A stretch of 64,000 nucleotides of DNA. It comes from Verrucomicrobiaceae bacterium. GTDB taxonomy: Bacteria; Verrucomicrobiota; Verrucomicrobiia; Verrucomicrobiales; Verrucomicrobiaceae. The translations under genes and the position numbers were made by a program. The first letter of the stretch is position 1; the number at the start of each line of letters is the position of its first letter. The DNA lies in NCBI GenBank assembly GCA_947507875.1, contig CANNQP010000005.1, forward strand, positions 62,001 through 126,000, written 5' to 3'. This document shows positions 10,705 to 19,630 of this stretch, one piece after another. Below the pieces are notes generated by a model. That model saw nothing but the letters and a program-made list of their open reading frames with translations, was not told the DNA's origin and did no database searches.

Positions 10705-10767
10705 ATAATGTTCTGATTGAAAGTTAGTTGGGAAATCCCCTGAGATTTCTTTTGTTGGAGGTGGAGT

Positions 10768-11157
10768 TCATTTCAAAAGACCGAGCCATGCCTTGCGCTG
10801 AGTGATAAGTAGAAAAGCCGTCAGGATGGAAATGATGAGCAGCGGCGGGTCTGTCAGACCTGCGCCACGAGTCAGAAACACGTGAAAGGCGATGATGTTC
10901 ACCACAATGGGGCCTAGAACTAGCAGTCCGAGATTTCGTGTTTTGGGTAAGATGACAAGTAATCCGCCCAAGATCTCAAGTGCCTTCACAAAAGCCAAAT
11001 AGCCCGTCGGCATCAGGGCTGCCATGAATAGCTGATGGGGAGCGTCTGCGGGTGATGGATCCGCAGGCATTGGGATGAAATGTAGAAAAAAGTTGGCGCC
11101 AAAGGTAATGAAAGCGCTTCCCAGAAGTGCTGCTGCGATAGTCTGTAGAAGTTTCAT
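10768..11157 (-). CDS. DoxX-like membrane protein
   Basis: A 129-residue integral membrane protein with four hydrophobic segments. The pattern (N-terminal AALLGSAFITFGANFFLHF, central KALEILGGLLVILP, C-terminal LLIISILTAFLLI) fits the small DoxX/SURF4-like family. Its members are often linked to oxidoreductases; their precise biochemical role is poorly defined. It is the first gene of a probable two-gene unit with the OYE gene. The 190 nt upstream contain a short palindrome, TCAGA-A-TCTGA (11216-11226), that may be an operator. Confidence 0.7.
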   Translation of the reverse strand: MKLLQTIAAALLGSAFITFGANFFLHFIPMPADPSPADAPHQLFMAALMPTGYLAFVKALEILGGLLVILPKTRNLGLLVLGPIVVNIIAFHVFLTRGAGLTDPPLLIISILTAFLLITQRKAWLGLLK

Positions 11158-11291
11158 GATCAGGATTAGGTGGGTTTGAGGGTGCGGTCTTTTAGCTGGT
11201 CACATTGAGCATGAATCAGAATCTGAATCTTAGAAATGCAGTCTTTTTGGTCTCAGCATGACGGTTGAGTATGGCATGCGTGCCAAAGCAA

Positions 11292-11318
11292 AGCGCGATT
11301 CCAAATTGGAATCGCGCT
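11292..11318 (-). terminator. Hairpin terminator downstream of tal
   Basis: A near-perfect palindrome with 13-bp arms (AGCGCGATTCCAA and its complement around a single A) starts 28 nt after the tal stop. Reading the minus strand it is followed by TTTGCTTTGG, a weak U-rich tract. It is the likely end of the tal transcript. Confidence 0.75.
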
Positions 11319-11346
11319 CGTTGTTAGGGCTCTTTTGAAAAACCAA

Positions 11347-12300
11347 TCAAAGGCCAGCCTCAATCAGTTTCTCAAGCTTGATGATGTCTTTGCCAAAGTT
11401 ACGAATGCCTTCGGCAGTCTTTTCGGTAGCCATTGCATCTTCGTTGAATAACCAGCGGAAGGTTTTTTCATCGCTGCCGATGCGTTCGATCTTCATGCTT
11501 TGAGCCGCAGAAGCGTCGAGCTTTTTCACCAGAGCTTCTTCAGAGGCTTGAAGCTCAGCAAGAAGTCCGGGAGAGATCGTCAGCAAGTCGCATCCGGCTA
11601 ATTCCGTGATCTCACCTTTGTTACGGAAGCTAGCCCCCATCACTTCGGTCTGATAGCCAAAGTGCTTATAGTAGTTGTAAATGGTCGTTACCGACTGAAC
11701 GCCGGGGTCTTCCGTGGCGGTATATTCTTTGCCTGTGCTTTTCTTGTGCCAGTCTAGAATACGGCCGACGAAGGGGGAGATGAGTTTGATGCCGCCTTCC
11801 GCGCAGGCCACTGCCTGAGCGAGGCTGAAGAGTAGGGTCAAGTTGCAGTTGATGCCTTCTTTCTGGAGGATTTCAGCGGCCTTGATGCCTTCCCAGGTGG
11901 AGGCGATTTTGATCAAAATCCGCTCACGTGGAATTCCTGCTGCTTCATACATGCCGATCAGCTGACGTGCCTTGTCCACATTCCCTTGGGTGTCGAAGGA
12001 GAGGCGAGCATCCACCTCAGTTGAGACACGGCCTGGAACGATTTTCAAGATTTCCAAACCGAAAAGGATTAGGATTCGATCCATGATTGCTTCCACCTTC
12101 GCTGCACCCGTTAGGCTGCTGTGCTTGTGCTCAGTGAGAGCTTGATCCACCAAGGACTTGTACTCGGCCTTTTGAGATGCCTGAAGAATCAATGATGGGT
12201 TCGTCGTCGCATCTTGGGGCTTATAGGCCTTCATGGCTTCGAAGTCTCCGGTATCGGCAACGACAGTGGTGAATTGTTTGAGCTGGTCGAGCTGGGTCAT
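11347..12300 (-). CDS. tal: Transaldolase
   Basis: Moves a dihydroxyacetone unit between sugar phosphates in the non-oxidative pentose phosphate pathway. At 317 residues it matches the TalB-type (subfamily 1) enzymes. The Schiff-base lysine is Lys131 in [13 protein letters not shown], corresponding to E. coli Lys132. DATTNPSL (30-37) and [18 protein letters not shown] are also conserved. It stands alone between two hairpins: one after its stop and one just after the RlmM-like gene upstream. Confidence 0.97.
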   Translation of the reverse strand: MTQLDQLKQFTTVVADTGDFEAMKAYKPQDATTNPSLILQASQKAEYKSLVDQALTEHKHSSLTGAAKVEAIMDRILILFGLEILKIVPGRVSTEVDARLSFDTQGNVDKARQLIGMYEAAGIPRERILIKIASTWEGIKAAEILQKEGINCNLTLLFSLAQAVACAEGGIKLISPFVGRILDWHKKSTGKEYTATEDPGVQSVTTIYNYYKHFGYQTEVMGASFRNKGEITELAGCDLLTISPGLLAELQASEEALVKKLDASAAQSMKIERIGSDEKTFRWLFNEDAMATEKTAEGIRNFGKDIIKLEKLIEAGL

Positions 12301-12414
12301 AGGCTAGGGTCTTTAGGGGCCGCGAGAGTAAGGGGCAGGAGCCGGGATGCAAGCGGCAGTCTCGGCAGAGAAAATGCCCGCCCGTCGGTGATTTTTCGTC
12401 TCTATCTTCTGGTC

Positions 12415-12438
12415 AAAAGGCCAGCGGGGTTGGCTTTT
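12415..12438 (-). terminator. Probable terminator of the RlmM-like gene
   Basis: Read on the minus strand, AAAAGCCA and TGGC-C-TTTT form a stem with one bulged C, starting five nt after the gene's stop and ending in TTTT. The structure is short and imperfect, so it is a moderate call. Confidence 0.5.
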
Positions 12439-12442
12439 ACCC

Positions 12443-13597
12443 TCAAGTTCTTCGAAAGAAGAGGGTGAACTCATGCCGGTTGTAAGTCAGATGGGTTTGA
12501 GCAAAAAGCCTCAAACGCGCACTCTGTGCCCGTTTCACGATTCGATCAAAAAGAGCACAGGGTCCGTCTAGATCTTCCACTTTAGGTAGCTTTAGGGTAA
12601 AGACGACGATGCCTTCAGGTTTGAGCCACTTGGATAGCCGCCTGACATGGTCAATGGACTCTTCGGGTGGACCATTCATGTCGTTCAGCAAGGCATCATA
12701 AACAGAATTGGGCTCGGGTTGAAACTCGGCGACATCGGCGTGGACAAAGCGAAGTCCTGGCCTGCCGCTGAGTCGTGGATCCAAGGGGGATTTGTCGATG
12801 GCTGTGACCCGCTGTTTTCTTGCCAAAAGCTCTGAGGTCATGCCACCTGGGCACGCCCCAAGCTCTAACCAATGACTGCCTGCGGGAAGAGGTGACTGGT
12901 GCATCCGCAAATAATGCAGTGCCTCGGCGATTTTGGCTCCAGCTCGACTGATGGTATCCGGTGAGTTTTGGTCAATAAACTTGCTGCCTCCCGCGAATAG
13001 CCCATTGCAGTGTTTGGGGCTTTGAACGCCCGCATAGAGACCTTCTTTGCCAACAAGACAGAAAAGCGTTTCACGTTCTGCGTCTTGCTCTTCTACTTCA
13101 TGGAGGCGCGTTGGGGCAAAGACCTGAAGCATCCGTCCGCGCAGATTACCGGCTAGGCTGCGAAAATAGCGATCTGGCGATGTCGGGTGCAATACACCGG
13201 TAAAAATGGCCTGTGGGGAGCGTGCGGCAAACTTGGCTTGAAGGGCTTGGGATGCTTTTTCGATGAAGCCTTCGATTTTTGATGGATTGCATGGCCACGA
13301 ATGCTCTACAGGAAGGTTCCAGCGAATGAACTTGGCGATAGGGTGGTTTTGGAGCTGGGATGGATCCGGTAAGCCAACCCAATGGTAATCCAGTCCTAGC
13401 CGCTTGCCTGGGGTGGCTTCCAATCGACAAAGTATCTCTGGCGCAAGCGTATCAAAAATTTCGGGGATACGGATCAGCCAGGGCTGAGGATGGGCAGGAG
13501 AGAGCGACGGCAACACATGCACCTGATGGTGGAAAAGCAGACCTCTGTCATCTTCGAAACCCAAGGATGATGGAACGATTTGGCGCAAATGAGCCAT
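12443..13597 (-). CDS. RlmM-like 23S rRNA 2'-O-ribose methyltransferase
   Basis: A FtsJ-fold SAM-dependent methyltransferase related to E. coli RlmM, which methylates C2498 of 23S rRNA. In the 384-residue form from the ATG at 13597, the SAM motif is WLELGACPGGMTSELL (RlmM: LGACPGGW). An acidic motif (VHADVAEF), LNDMNGPPEE and FTLKLPKVE (RlmM: FNLKLPM) follow, which supports RlmM over RlmE. The N-terminal half would be the THUMP-like RNA-binding part and is poorly conserved. A longer reading from 13681 would overlap an inverted repeat and the clpB promoter region, so the shorter start is preferred. It is divergent from clpB. Confidence 0.8.
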   Translation of the reverse strand: MAHLRQIVPSSLGFEDDRGLLFHHQVHVLPSLSPAHPQPWLIRIPEIFDTLAPEILCRLEATPGKRLGLDYHWVGLPDPSQLQNHPIAKFIRWNLPVEHSWPCNPSKIEGFIEKASQALQAKFAARSPQAIFTGVLHPTSPDRYFRSLAGNLRGRMLQVFAPTRLHEVEEQDAERETLFCLVGKEGLYAGVQSPKHCNGLFAGGSKFIDQNSPDTISRAGAKIAEALHYLRMHQSPLPAGSHWLELGACPGGMTSELLARKQRVTAIDKSPLDPRLSGRPGLRFVHADVAEFQPEPNSVYDALLNDMNGPPEESIDHVRRLSKWLKPEGIVVFTLKLPKVEDLDGPCALFDRIVKRAQSARLRLFAQTHLTYNRHEFTLFFRRT

Positions 13598-13658
13598 CTT
13601 TATTGAGCTTAATTGGCGTTTCGGCCAAAAGGGGCCTAGTGTGCAAACCACGTTCGGT

Positions 13659-13683
13659 CCTTGCCAATTCAGGCGTGGCAAGG
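13659..13683. promoter_or_regulatory. Inverted repeat with CIRCE-like geometry upstream of clpB
   Basis: A perfect 8-bp inverted repeat, CCTTGCCA-N9-TGGCAAGG, lies 65 nt before the clpB ATG in the divergent intergenic region. The 9-nt spacer is that of the HrcA/CIRCE operator, but the half-sites do not match TTAGCACTC. A second, shorter repeat (TTGGC-N6-GCCAA) lies near 13612-13627. It is a candidate heat-shock operator. Confidence 0.45.
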
Positions 13684-13747
13684 CTTTGAGTCATCATGGC
13701 ATAGTCAAAGCGAAGGAACAGGTAAACCACCAACCACCCAACCCACC

Positions 13748-16351
13748 ATGTCCCCTGAGAAATTTACCGTGAAGCTCCAAGAGGCCTTCAATGCCTCCCA
13801 ATCGATTGCCAGCCGTCATGGACACCAGGAGCTAAAACCTACCCACCTTGTGCTTGCCCTGCTCGAACAGGAAGGTGGCATCGCCACGCCGCTGTTTTCG
13901 AAAGCGGCGGTCAATCCTGCAGCGGCGCAGGCTTTGAAGAGTGGTGTCGAGGGCGTTTTGGCTAAGTTGCCAAAAATCAGCGGCGGCTCCGGTGGCCTAT
14001 ATCTTTCGAATGAGTTCCGCGAACTCATGACGAAGGCCGAGGACGAGCAGAAAAAGCTCAAGGACGAGTATCTGAGCGTCGAGCACATCATCCTCGCGCT
14101 TTTTAAAACGAAGTCGGAGCTCTCCGATGTGCTGAAGCAGGCTGGGCTGACCTACGACACCGTTTCGAAGGCACTCACCGCCGTGCGTGGCAGCCAGCGC
14201 GTGGTCGATCAGGACCCCGAGGGCAAATACCAGACGCTGGAGAAATACGGCACCGACCTCACGGCTCGCGCGAAGGCTGGCAAAATTGATCCCGTTATCG
14301 GTCGCGATGAGGAAATCCGCCGGGTCATGCAGGTGCTCAGCCGCCGCACAAAGAACAATCCCGTGCTCATCGGCGAGCCCGGTGTCGGCAAAACGGCCAT
14401 CGCGGAAGGTCTCGCACGCCGCATCGTCGCGGGTGACGTTCCTGATTCGCTGAAGGGCAAAAAGCTCATCAGCATGGACCTCGGCGGCATGATGGCCGGG
14501 GCGAAGTTCCGTGGCGAGTTCGAGGAGCGTCTGAAGGCCTTCTTGAAGGAAGTCACGTCGAGCGAGGGCGAGATCATCCTCTTCATCGACGAGCTGCACA
14601 CCATCGTCGGCGCGGGCAAAGCCGAAGGCGCGATGGATGCGGGCAATCTTTTGAAGCCGCAGCTCGCCCGCGGTGAGTTGCGCTGCATCGGCGCGACCAC
14701 GCTGGACGAGTATCGCAAGCATATCGAAAAAGACCCCGCGCTGGAGCGTCGCTTCCAGCCAGTGAAGGTCGGCGAACCGACCGTGGAGGACACCATCGCC
14801 ATCCTGCGCGGCCTCAAAGAACGGTACGAAGTTCACCACGGCGTGCGCATTCAAGACAACGCCATCATTGCCGCCGCCACGCTGAGCAATCGTTACATCA
14901 CTGACCGCTTCCTACCGGACAAAGCCATCGACCTCGTCGATGAAGCCGCCAGCCGCATCAAGATCGAGCTCGACTCCATGCCCACGGAGATCGACGTCAT
15001 CGAGCGCGACATCATGCAGCTCGAAATGGAGCGTCAGGCCCTCAAGAAGGAAAAAGATGCCGCTTCGAAGGCTCGCCTCGAAAAACTCGAGCGCGAGATC
15101 GCCGATCAAAAAGAGAAATCCTCCGCGCTGAAGGCCCAGTGGATGAAGGAAAAAGAATCCGTCGATGCCGGCCGCAAGGTGAAGGAAGAGATCGACCGCC
15201 TCCGCACCGAACTCGAACAAGCCCAACGCCGCGGCGACTTCGGCCGCGCCGGTGAGATCCAATACGGCCTCATCCCCGATCTGGAGAAGAAGCTCCAGCA
15301 AAGTGAAGCGGGCACTCCTGCCCGCTCCGAAGATGCGGGCAAGAGTACCCGCAACACTCTGCTGCGCGAAGAAGTCACCGAAGAAGACATCGCCCGTGTC
15401 GTGGCCAATTGGACCGGCATTCCAGTCTCTCGCCTGCAAGAGGGCGAGCGCTCAAAGCTCATCAAAATGGAGGAACGTCTCGCCAAGCGAGTCATTGGTC
15501 AGAAAGACGCCATCACCGCTGTTAGCAATGCCGTGCGCCGTGCGCGTGCGGGCATTCAGGATGAAAACCGCCCGATTGGCAGCTTCCTCTTCCTCGGCCC
15601 CACCGGTGTCGGCAAGACGGAGCTGTGCAAAGCGCTCGCCGAGTTCCTCTTCGACGACGACAGCGCCATGACGCGCATCGACATGAGCGAATACATGGAG
15701 AAGCACAGCGTCAGCCGACTCATCGGTGCGCCTCCTGGCTACGTCGGTTATGAAGAAGGCGGCCAGCTCAGCGAAGCCGTGCGCCGTCGCCCCTACAGCG
15801 TCGTCTTGTTCGACGAAGTCGAAAAAGCGCATCCGGATGTCTTCAACACGCTGCTCCAGGTGCTCGACGACGGCCGCATCACCGACGGCCAGGGCCGCAC
15901 GGTCGATTTCAAGAACACGGTCCTCATCATGACCAGCAACATCGGCAGCAACGTCATCCAAGACGTGTCCAATGCCGAGCAGCGCGATGCCTTGGTGCGC
16001 GACAGCCTGAAGCAGTTCTTCCGTCCTGAGTTCCTCAACCGCATCGACGAGATCGTCATCTTCGACCGCCTCGATGCCGCGCAGCTTGACCAGATCGTTA
16101 AGATCCAGCTCCAGCGTGTCATCGACCGCCTCGCGAAGCAAAACATCCACCTCACCGTCACCGACGACACCACCCGCCACCTCGCCGACGCTGGCTTCGA
16201 TCCCGTCTTCGGCGCGCGCCCCCTCAAACGAGCCATCCAAAAGCACCTCCTCGATCCGCTGTCCCTCGCCGTCCTCGACGGCGGCTTCAAAGACGGCGAT
16301 CACATCACCGCGACGCTGAGTGCTGGAAAGGTGGTGTTTGAGAAGAGGTGA
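13748..16351 (+). CDS. clpB: ATP-dependent disaggregase ClpB
   Basis: An Hsp100 disaggregase that rescues aggregated proteins together with DnaK. The 867 residues comprise the N-domain repeats (about 1-145), NBD1 with Walker A GEPGVGKT (from residue 209) and [12 protein letters not shown], the M-domain coiled coil (about 410-520) that identifies ClpB rather than ClpA/C, and NBD2 with Walker A GPTGVGKT (from residue 617). Between the M-domain and NBD2 (about 518-538) is an atypical Ala/Gly/Ser/Pro-rich insert encoded by two palindromes. The start is the ATG at 13748 ([14 protein letters not shown]); a longer reading adds no family sequence. A damaged copy of its 3' end lies 138 nt after the stop. 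Confidence 0.97.
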   Translation: MSPEKFTVKLQEAFNASQSIASRHGHQELKPTHLVLALLEQEGGIATPLFSKAAVNPAAAQALKSGVEGVLAKLPKISGGSGGLYLSNEFRELMTKAEDEQKKLKDEYLSVEHIILALFKTKSELSDVLKQAGLTYDTVSKALTAVRGSQRVVDQDPEGKYQTLEKYGTDLTARAKAGKIDPVIGRDEEIRRVMQVLSRRTKNNPVLIGEPGVGKTAIAEGLARRIVAGDVPDSLKGKKLISMDLGGMMAGAKFRGEFEERLKAFLKEVTSSEGEIILFIDELHTIVGAGKAEGAMDAGNLLKPQLARGELRCIGATTLDEYRKHIEKDPALERRFQPVKVGEPTVEDTIAILRGLKERYEVHHGVRIQDNAIIAAATLSNRYITDRFLPDKAIDLVDEAASRIKIELDSMPTEIDVIERDIMQLEMERQALKKEKDAASKARLEKLEREIADQKEKSSALKAQWMKEKESVDAGRKVKEEIDRLRTELEQAQRRGDFGRAGEIQYGLIPDLEKKLQQSEAGTPARSEDAGKSTRNTLLREEVTEEDIARVVANWTGIPVSRLQEGERSKLIKMEERLAKRVIGQKDAITAVSNAVRRARAGIQDENRPIGSFLFLGPTGVGKTELCKALAEFLFDDDSAMTRIDMSEYMEKHSVSRLIGAPPGYVGYEEGGQLSEAVRRRPYSVVLFDEVEKAHPDVFNTLLQVLDDGRITDGQGRTVDFKNTVLIMTSNIGSNVIQDVSNAEQRDALVRDSLKQFFRPEFLNRIDEIVIFDRLDAAQLDQIVKIQLQRVIDRLAKQNIHLTVTDDTTRHLADAGFDPVFGARPLKRAIQKHLLDPLSLAVLDGGFKDGDHITATLSAGKVVFEKR
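15308..15352 (+). repeat. REP-like double palindrome inside clpB
   Basis: Two consecutive inverted repeats sit inside the clpB frame: GCGGGCA-ctcc-TGCCCGC (15308-15325) and GCGGG-N8-CCCGC (15335-15352). They encode a low-complexity segment with no counterpart in E. coli ClpB. The paired GCGGGCA/TGCCCGC layout resembles short mobile REP-type elements that can enter genes in frame. Confidence 0.6.
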
Positions 16352-16378
16352 GGCTTCATCTCTGCATCTGGTGTTCAA

Positions 16379-16456
16379 CCGCTAATAAGACGCTGATGGG
16401 ACGCTAATGTTCTGAATCTGACCCCCATTAGCGTTTTGGCAGCGTCGTATCAGCGG
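16379..16456. repeat. Intergenic 11-nt tandem repeat with inverted partner
   Basis: Three 11-nt units, CGCTAATAAGA, CGCTGATGGGA and CGCTAATGTTC (16380-16412), are followed by the inverse pattern. ACGCTAATG (16401-16409) pairs perfectly with CATTAGCGT (16426-16434), and outer parts pair imperfectly (CCGCTAATA with TATCAGCGG). The whole could fold into one long hairpin just after clpB. Confidence 0.65.
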
Positions 16457-16476
16457 TAAAACCATTTGTTCCACAA

Positions 16477-16602
16477 ATGGCTTTGAACGCCATCCAAAAG
16501 CACCTCCTCGATCCGCCAAGCGTAACCGTCCTCAACGGCGGTTTCAAAGACGGCGATTACATCACCGCGACGCTGACGGGTCGCCAGGCAGGGTTTGGCT
16601 GA
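16477..16602 (+). pseudogene. Degenerate duplicate of the clpB 3' end
   Basis: Bases 16489-16577 align without gaps to clpB 16232-16320, with about 78 of 89 positions identical by eye. Seven of the 11 differences fall in one 10-base block. The copy stays open from an ATG at 16477 to a TGA at 16600-16602 (41 codons, [19 protein letters not shown]...), but it covers only the last C-terminal segment of ClpB and cannot be functional as a disaggregase. Just upstream, CCATTTGT-tcc-ACAAATGG (16462-16480) forms a perfect hairpin. The rest of the interval 16352-16705 holds only the 11-nt repeat and no gene. Confidence 0.8.
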
Positions 16603-16705
16603 GTTGGTGAAGGGGGCTGTTTTTTGCAGAAGGTCGATTGGGGTTCCTGTTGGACTCGTGCGGCATTCGCGCTAGGTCTCGGGGCTACCATCCCCATTGT
16701 TTTCC

Positions 16706-18295
16706 ATGATTACAGGACACCATCTCATCGCAGGCCGTGAGGCTGCATCCGAGCATTCGCTTTTTCAGGCGGAGAATCCTTCCACCAGCAAGAAGCTTGA
16801 GACTTCTTTTGCCGAGGCAAGCTTGGCTGAAGTGGATGAGGCTCTCAAGGCGGCGGATGGGGCGTTCGATTCGCTCCGCTTGGCTTCAGTAGAGACTCGC
16901 GCGCTTTTTCTCGAGGCTCTGGCTGAGGAAATACTGGCCTTGGGTGAGCCACTTCTCGAGCGAGCTCAGGCTGAAACGGCTTTGCCGATGCCTCGCTTGA
17001 TTGGTGAGCGCGGTCGCGCGGTGAATCAGTGCAAGATGTTCGCCGCTTTGATTCGTGAGGGTTCCTGGGCTGCGCTTAGCATAGATCGAGCTATGCCGGA
17101 GCGTGCGCCGGTTCCGAAACCGGACGTGCGCAAGATGCTTTTGCCCATTGGTCCGGTGGTCGTTTTCGGGGCGAGCAATTTCCCTTTTGCCATCGGCGTC
17201 GTCGGCACGGACACGGTCTGTGCTCTAGCAGCCGGATGCCCCGTGGTCGTGAAAGGCCACCCGGCACATCCTGGCACGTGCGAGATGCTGGGACGCGCGG
17301 TGATGAAAGCTTTGGCCAAAACCGGTTTGCCGGAGGCCGCGTTTTCCCTGCTGCAAGGGCGGGGGCACGAGCTCGGCCGTGCGCTGGTGGAGCATCCTTT
17401 GACCCAGGCTGTGGCTTTCACGGGATCGCTGCGTGGGGGACGTGCCTTGATGGACATCGCCGCAGCGCGTGAGCAGCCGATCCCGGTCTATGCGGAGATG
17501 GGCTCGATCAATCCGGTGTTTTTGCTGCCGGGTGCGCTGAAAGAGCGAGCCGCCAAAATCGGCGAGGCCTACATTGGCTCAGTCACCATGGGCGTGGGGC
17601 AATTTTGCACCAATCCCGCTGTCGTGCTGGGCCTGAAGGGAGCGACGCTGGAGACCTTTGTGCAAAGTGCAGCCGAGCACGCCGCGAAGTTTCCGCCGCA
17701 GACGATGCTGCACCGTGGCATTTGCGAAACCTATGAGGCAGGAACGGCCGTGTGGAGCACCATTGGCGGTGTGAAACTCGCAGGGCAGTCCGAGGCAGAG
17801 CCAAACAACGAGGCCACCCAGGCGGCCTGCCGCATCTTTTCGACGAGCTTGGATATCCTAGAGTCGAACGAAGAACTGCGCCGTGAGGTTTTCGGACCCT
17901 GCTCCATCGTCGCTTCGTGCGACACGCTGGAGGACATGCTTCGCTTCGCCCGCAGCCTGGACGGCCAGCTCACCGCGGCCATTCATGGCACCCCCGAGGA
18001 CCTGCGGGAATACGCTCCCCTGATCCGTGTGCTGGAGCGCAAGGCAGGGCGCTTGATCTTCAATGGATTTGGCACTGGCATTGAGCCTTGCCCTTCCATG
18101 CACCATGGCGGCCCCTATCCGGCGGCGAGCCACAGCTTCTTCACCAGCATCGGCACCGATAGCATCCTGCGTTTTGTTCGACCCGTCAGTTATCAGGGCT
18201 TCCCGGATGATTGCCTGCCCTCAGCTCTGCAAAATGCGAATCCAGGCGGCGCGATGCGTCTCGTGGACAGTCAGTTGACTCGCGATGCGGTCTGA
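16706..18295 (+). CDS. Aldehyde dehydrogenase, alpha-ketoglutarate semialdehyde type
   Basis: An NAD(P)+-dependent aldehyde dehydrogenase, 529 residues from the ATG at 16706 (a TTG three codons upstream is unlikely). The catalytic Cys lies in VGQFCTNPA and the general-base Glu in YAEMGSINPVF. The cofactor-binding region has VVFGASNFPFAIGVVG. The FGASNFP motif, MGSINP and overall length match the 2,5-dioxovalerate (alpha-ketoglutarate semialdehyde) dehydrogenases that end sugar-acid and hydroxyproline degradation. No other gene of such a pathway is adjacent, so the substrate is inferred from family resemblance. It converges with leuB across a shared hairpin. Confidence 0.85.
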   Translation: MITGHHLIAGREAASEHSLFQAENPSTSKKLETSFAEASLAEVDEALKAADGAFDSLRLASVETRALFLEALAEEILALGEPLLERAQAETALPMPRLIGERGRAVNQCKMFAALIREGSWAALSIDRAMPERAPVPKPDVRKMLLPIGPVVVFGASNFPFAIGVVGTDTVCALAAGCPVVVKGHPAHPGTCEMLGRAVMKALAKTGLPEAAFSLLQGRGHELGRALVEHPLTQAVAFTGSLRGGRALMDIAAAREQPIPVYAEMGSINPVFLLPGALKERAAKIGEAYIGSVTMGVGQFCTNPAVVLGLKGATLETFVQSAAEHAAKFPPQTMLHRGICETYEAGTAVWSTIGGVKLAGQSEAEPNNEATQAACRIFSTSLDILESNEELRREVFGPCSIVASCDTLEDMLRFARSLDGQLTAAIHGTPEDLREYAPLIRVLERKAGRLIFNGFGTGIEPCPSMHHGGPYPAASHSFFTSIGTDSILRFVRPVSYQGFPDDCLPSALQNANPGGAMRLVDSQLTRDAV

Positions 18296-18306
18296 GGCGA
18301 CAAAAA

Positions 18307-18337
18307 AGCCAGTTCTCGAAAGGCTCGAGAACTGGCT
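18307..18337 (-). terminator. Terminator between the aldehyde dehydrogenase and leuB
   Basis: A perfect 13-bp stem, AGCCAGTTCTCGA and TCGAGAACTGGCT, with a 5-nt loop lies between the convergent genes. On the minus strand it is followed by TTTTTTG, making a strong terminator for leuB. On the plus strand the U-run is missing, so it would act less well there. Confidence 0.9.
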
Positions 18338-18350
18338 CGGATGAGATAAA

Positions 18351-19544
<1,194 letters not shown>

Positions 19545-19630
19545 TCAATGGGTCAAAACCTTGGCAAGGAACAGACAGATTTTTAAGATTGCCATCCCGT
19601 TTTTCTGTCAATACACTGTGTTTACAAGCC

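Noticed and set aside
14912..15439. Long minus-strand ORF opposite clpB
   Set aside because: It is an antisense shadow caused by the codon bias of clpB, with no family resemblance.
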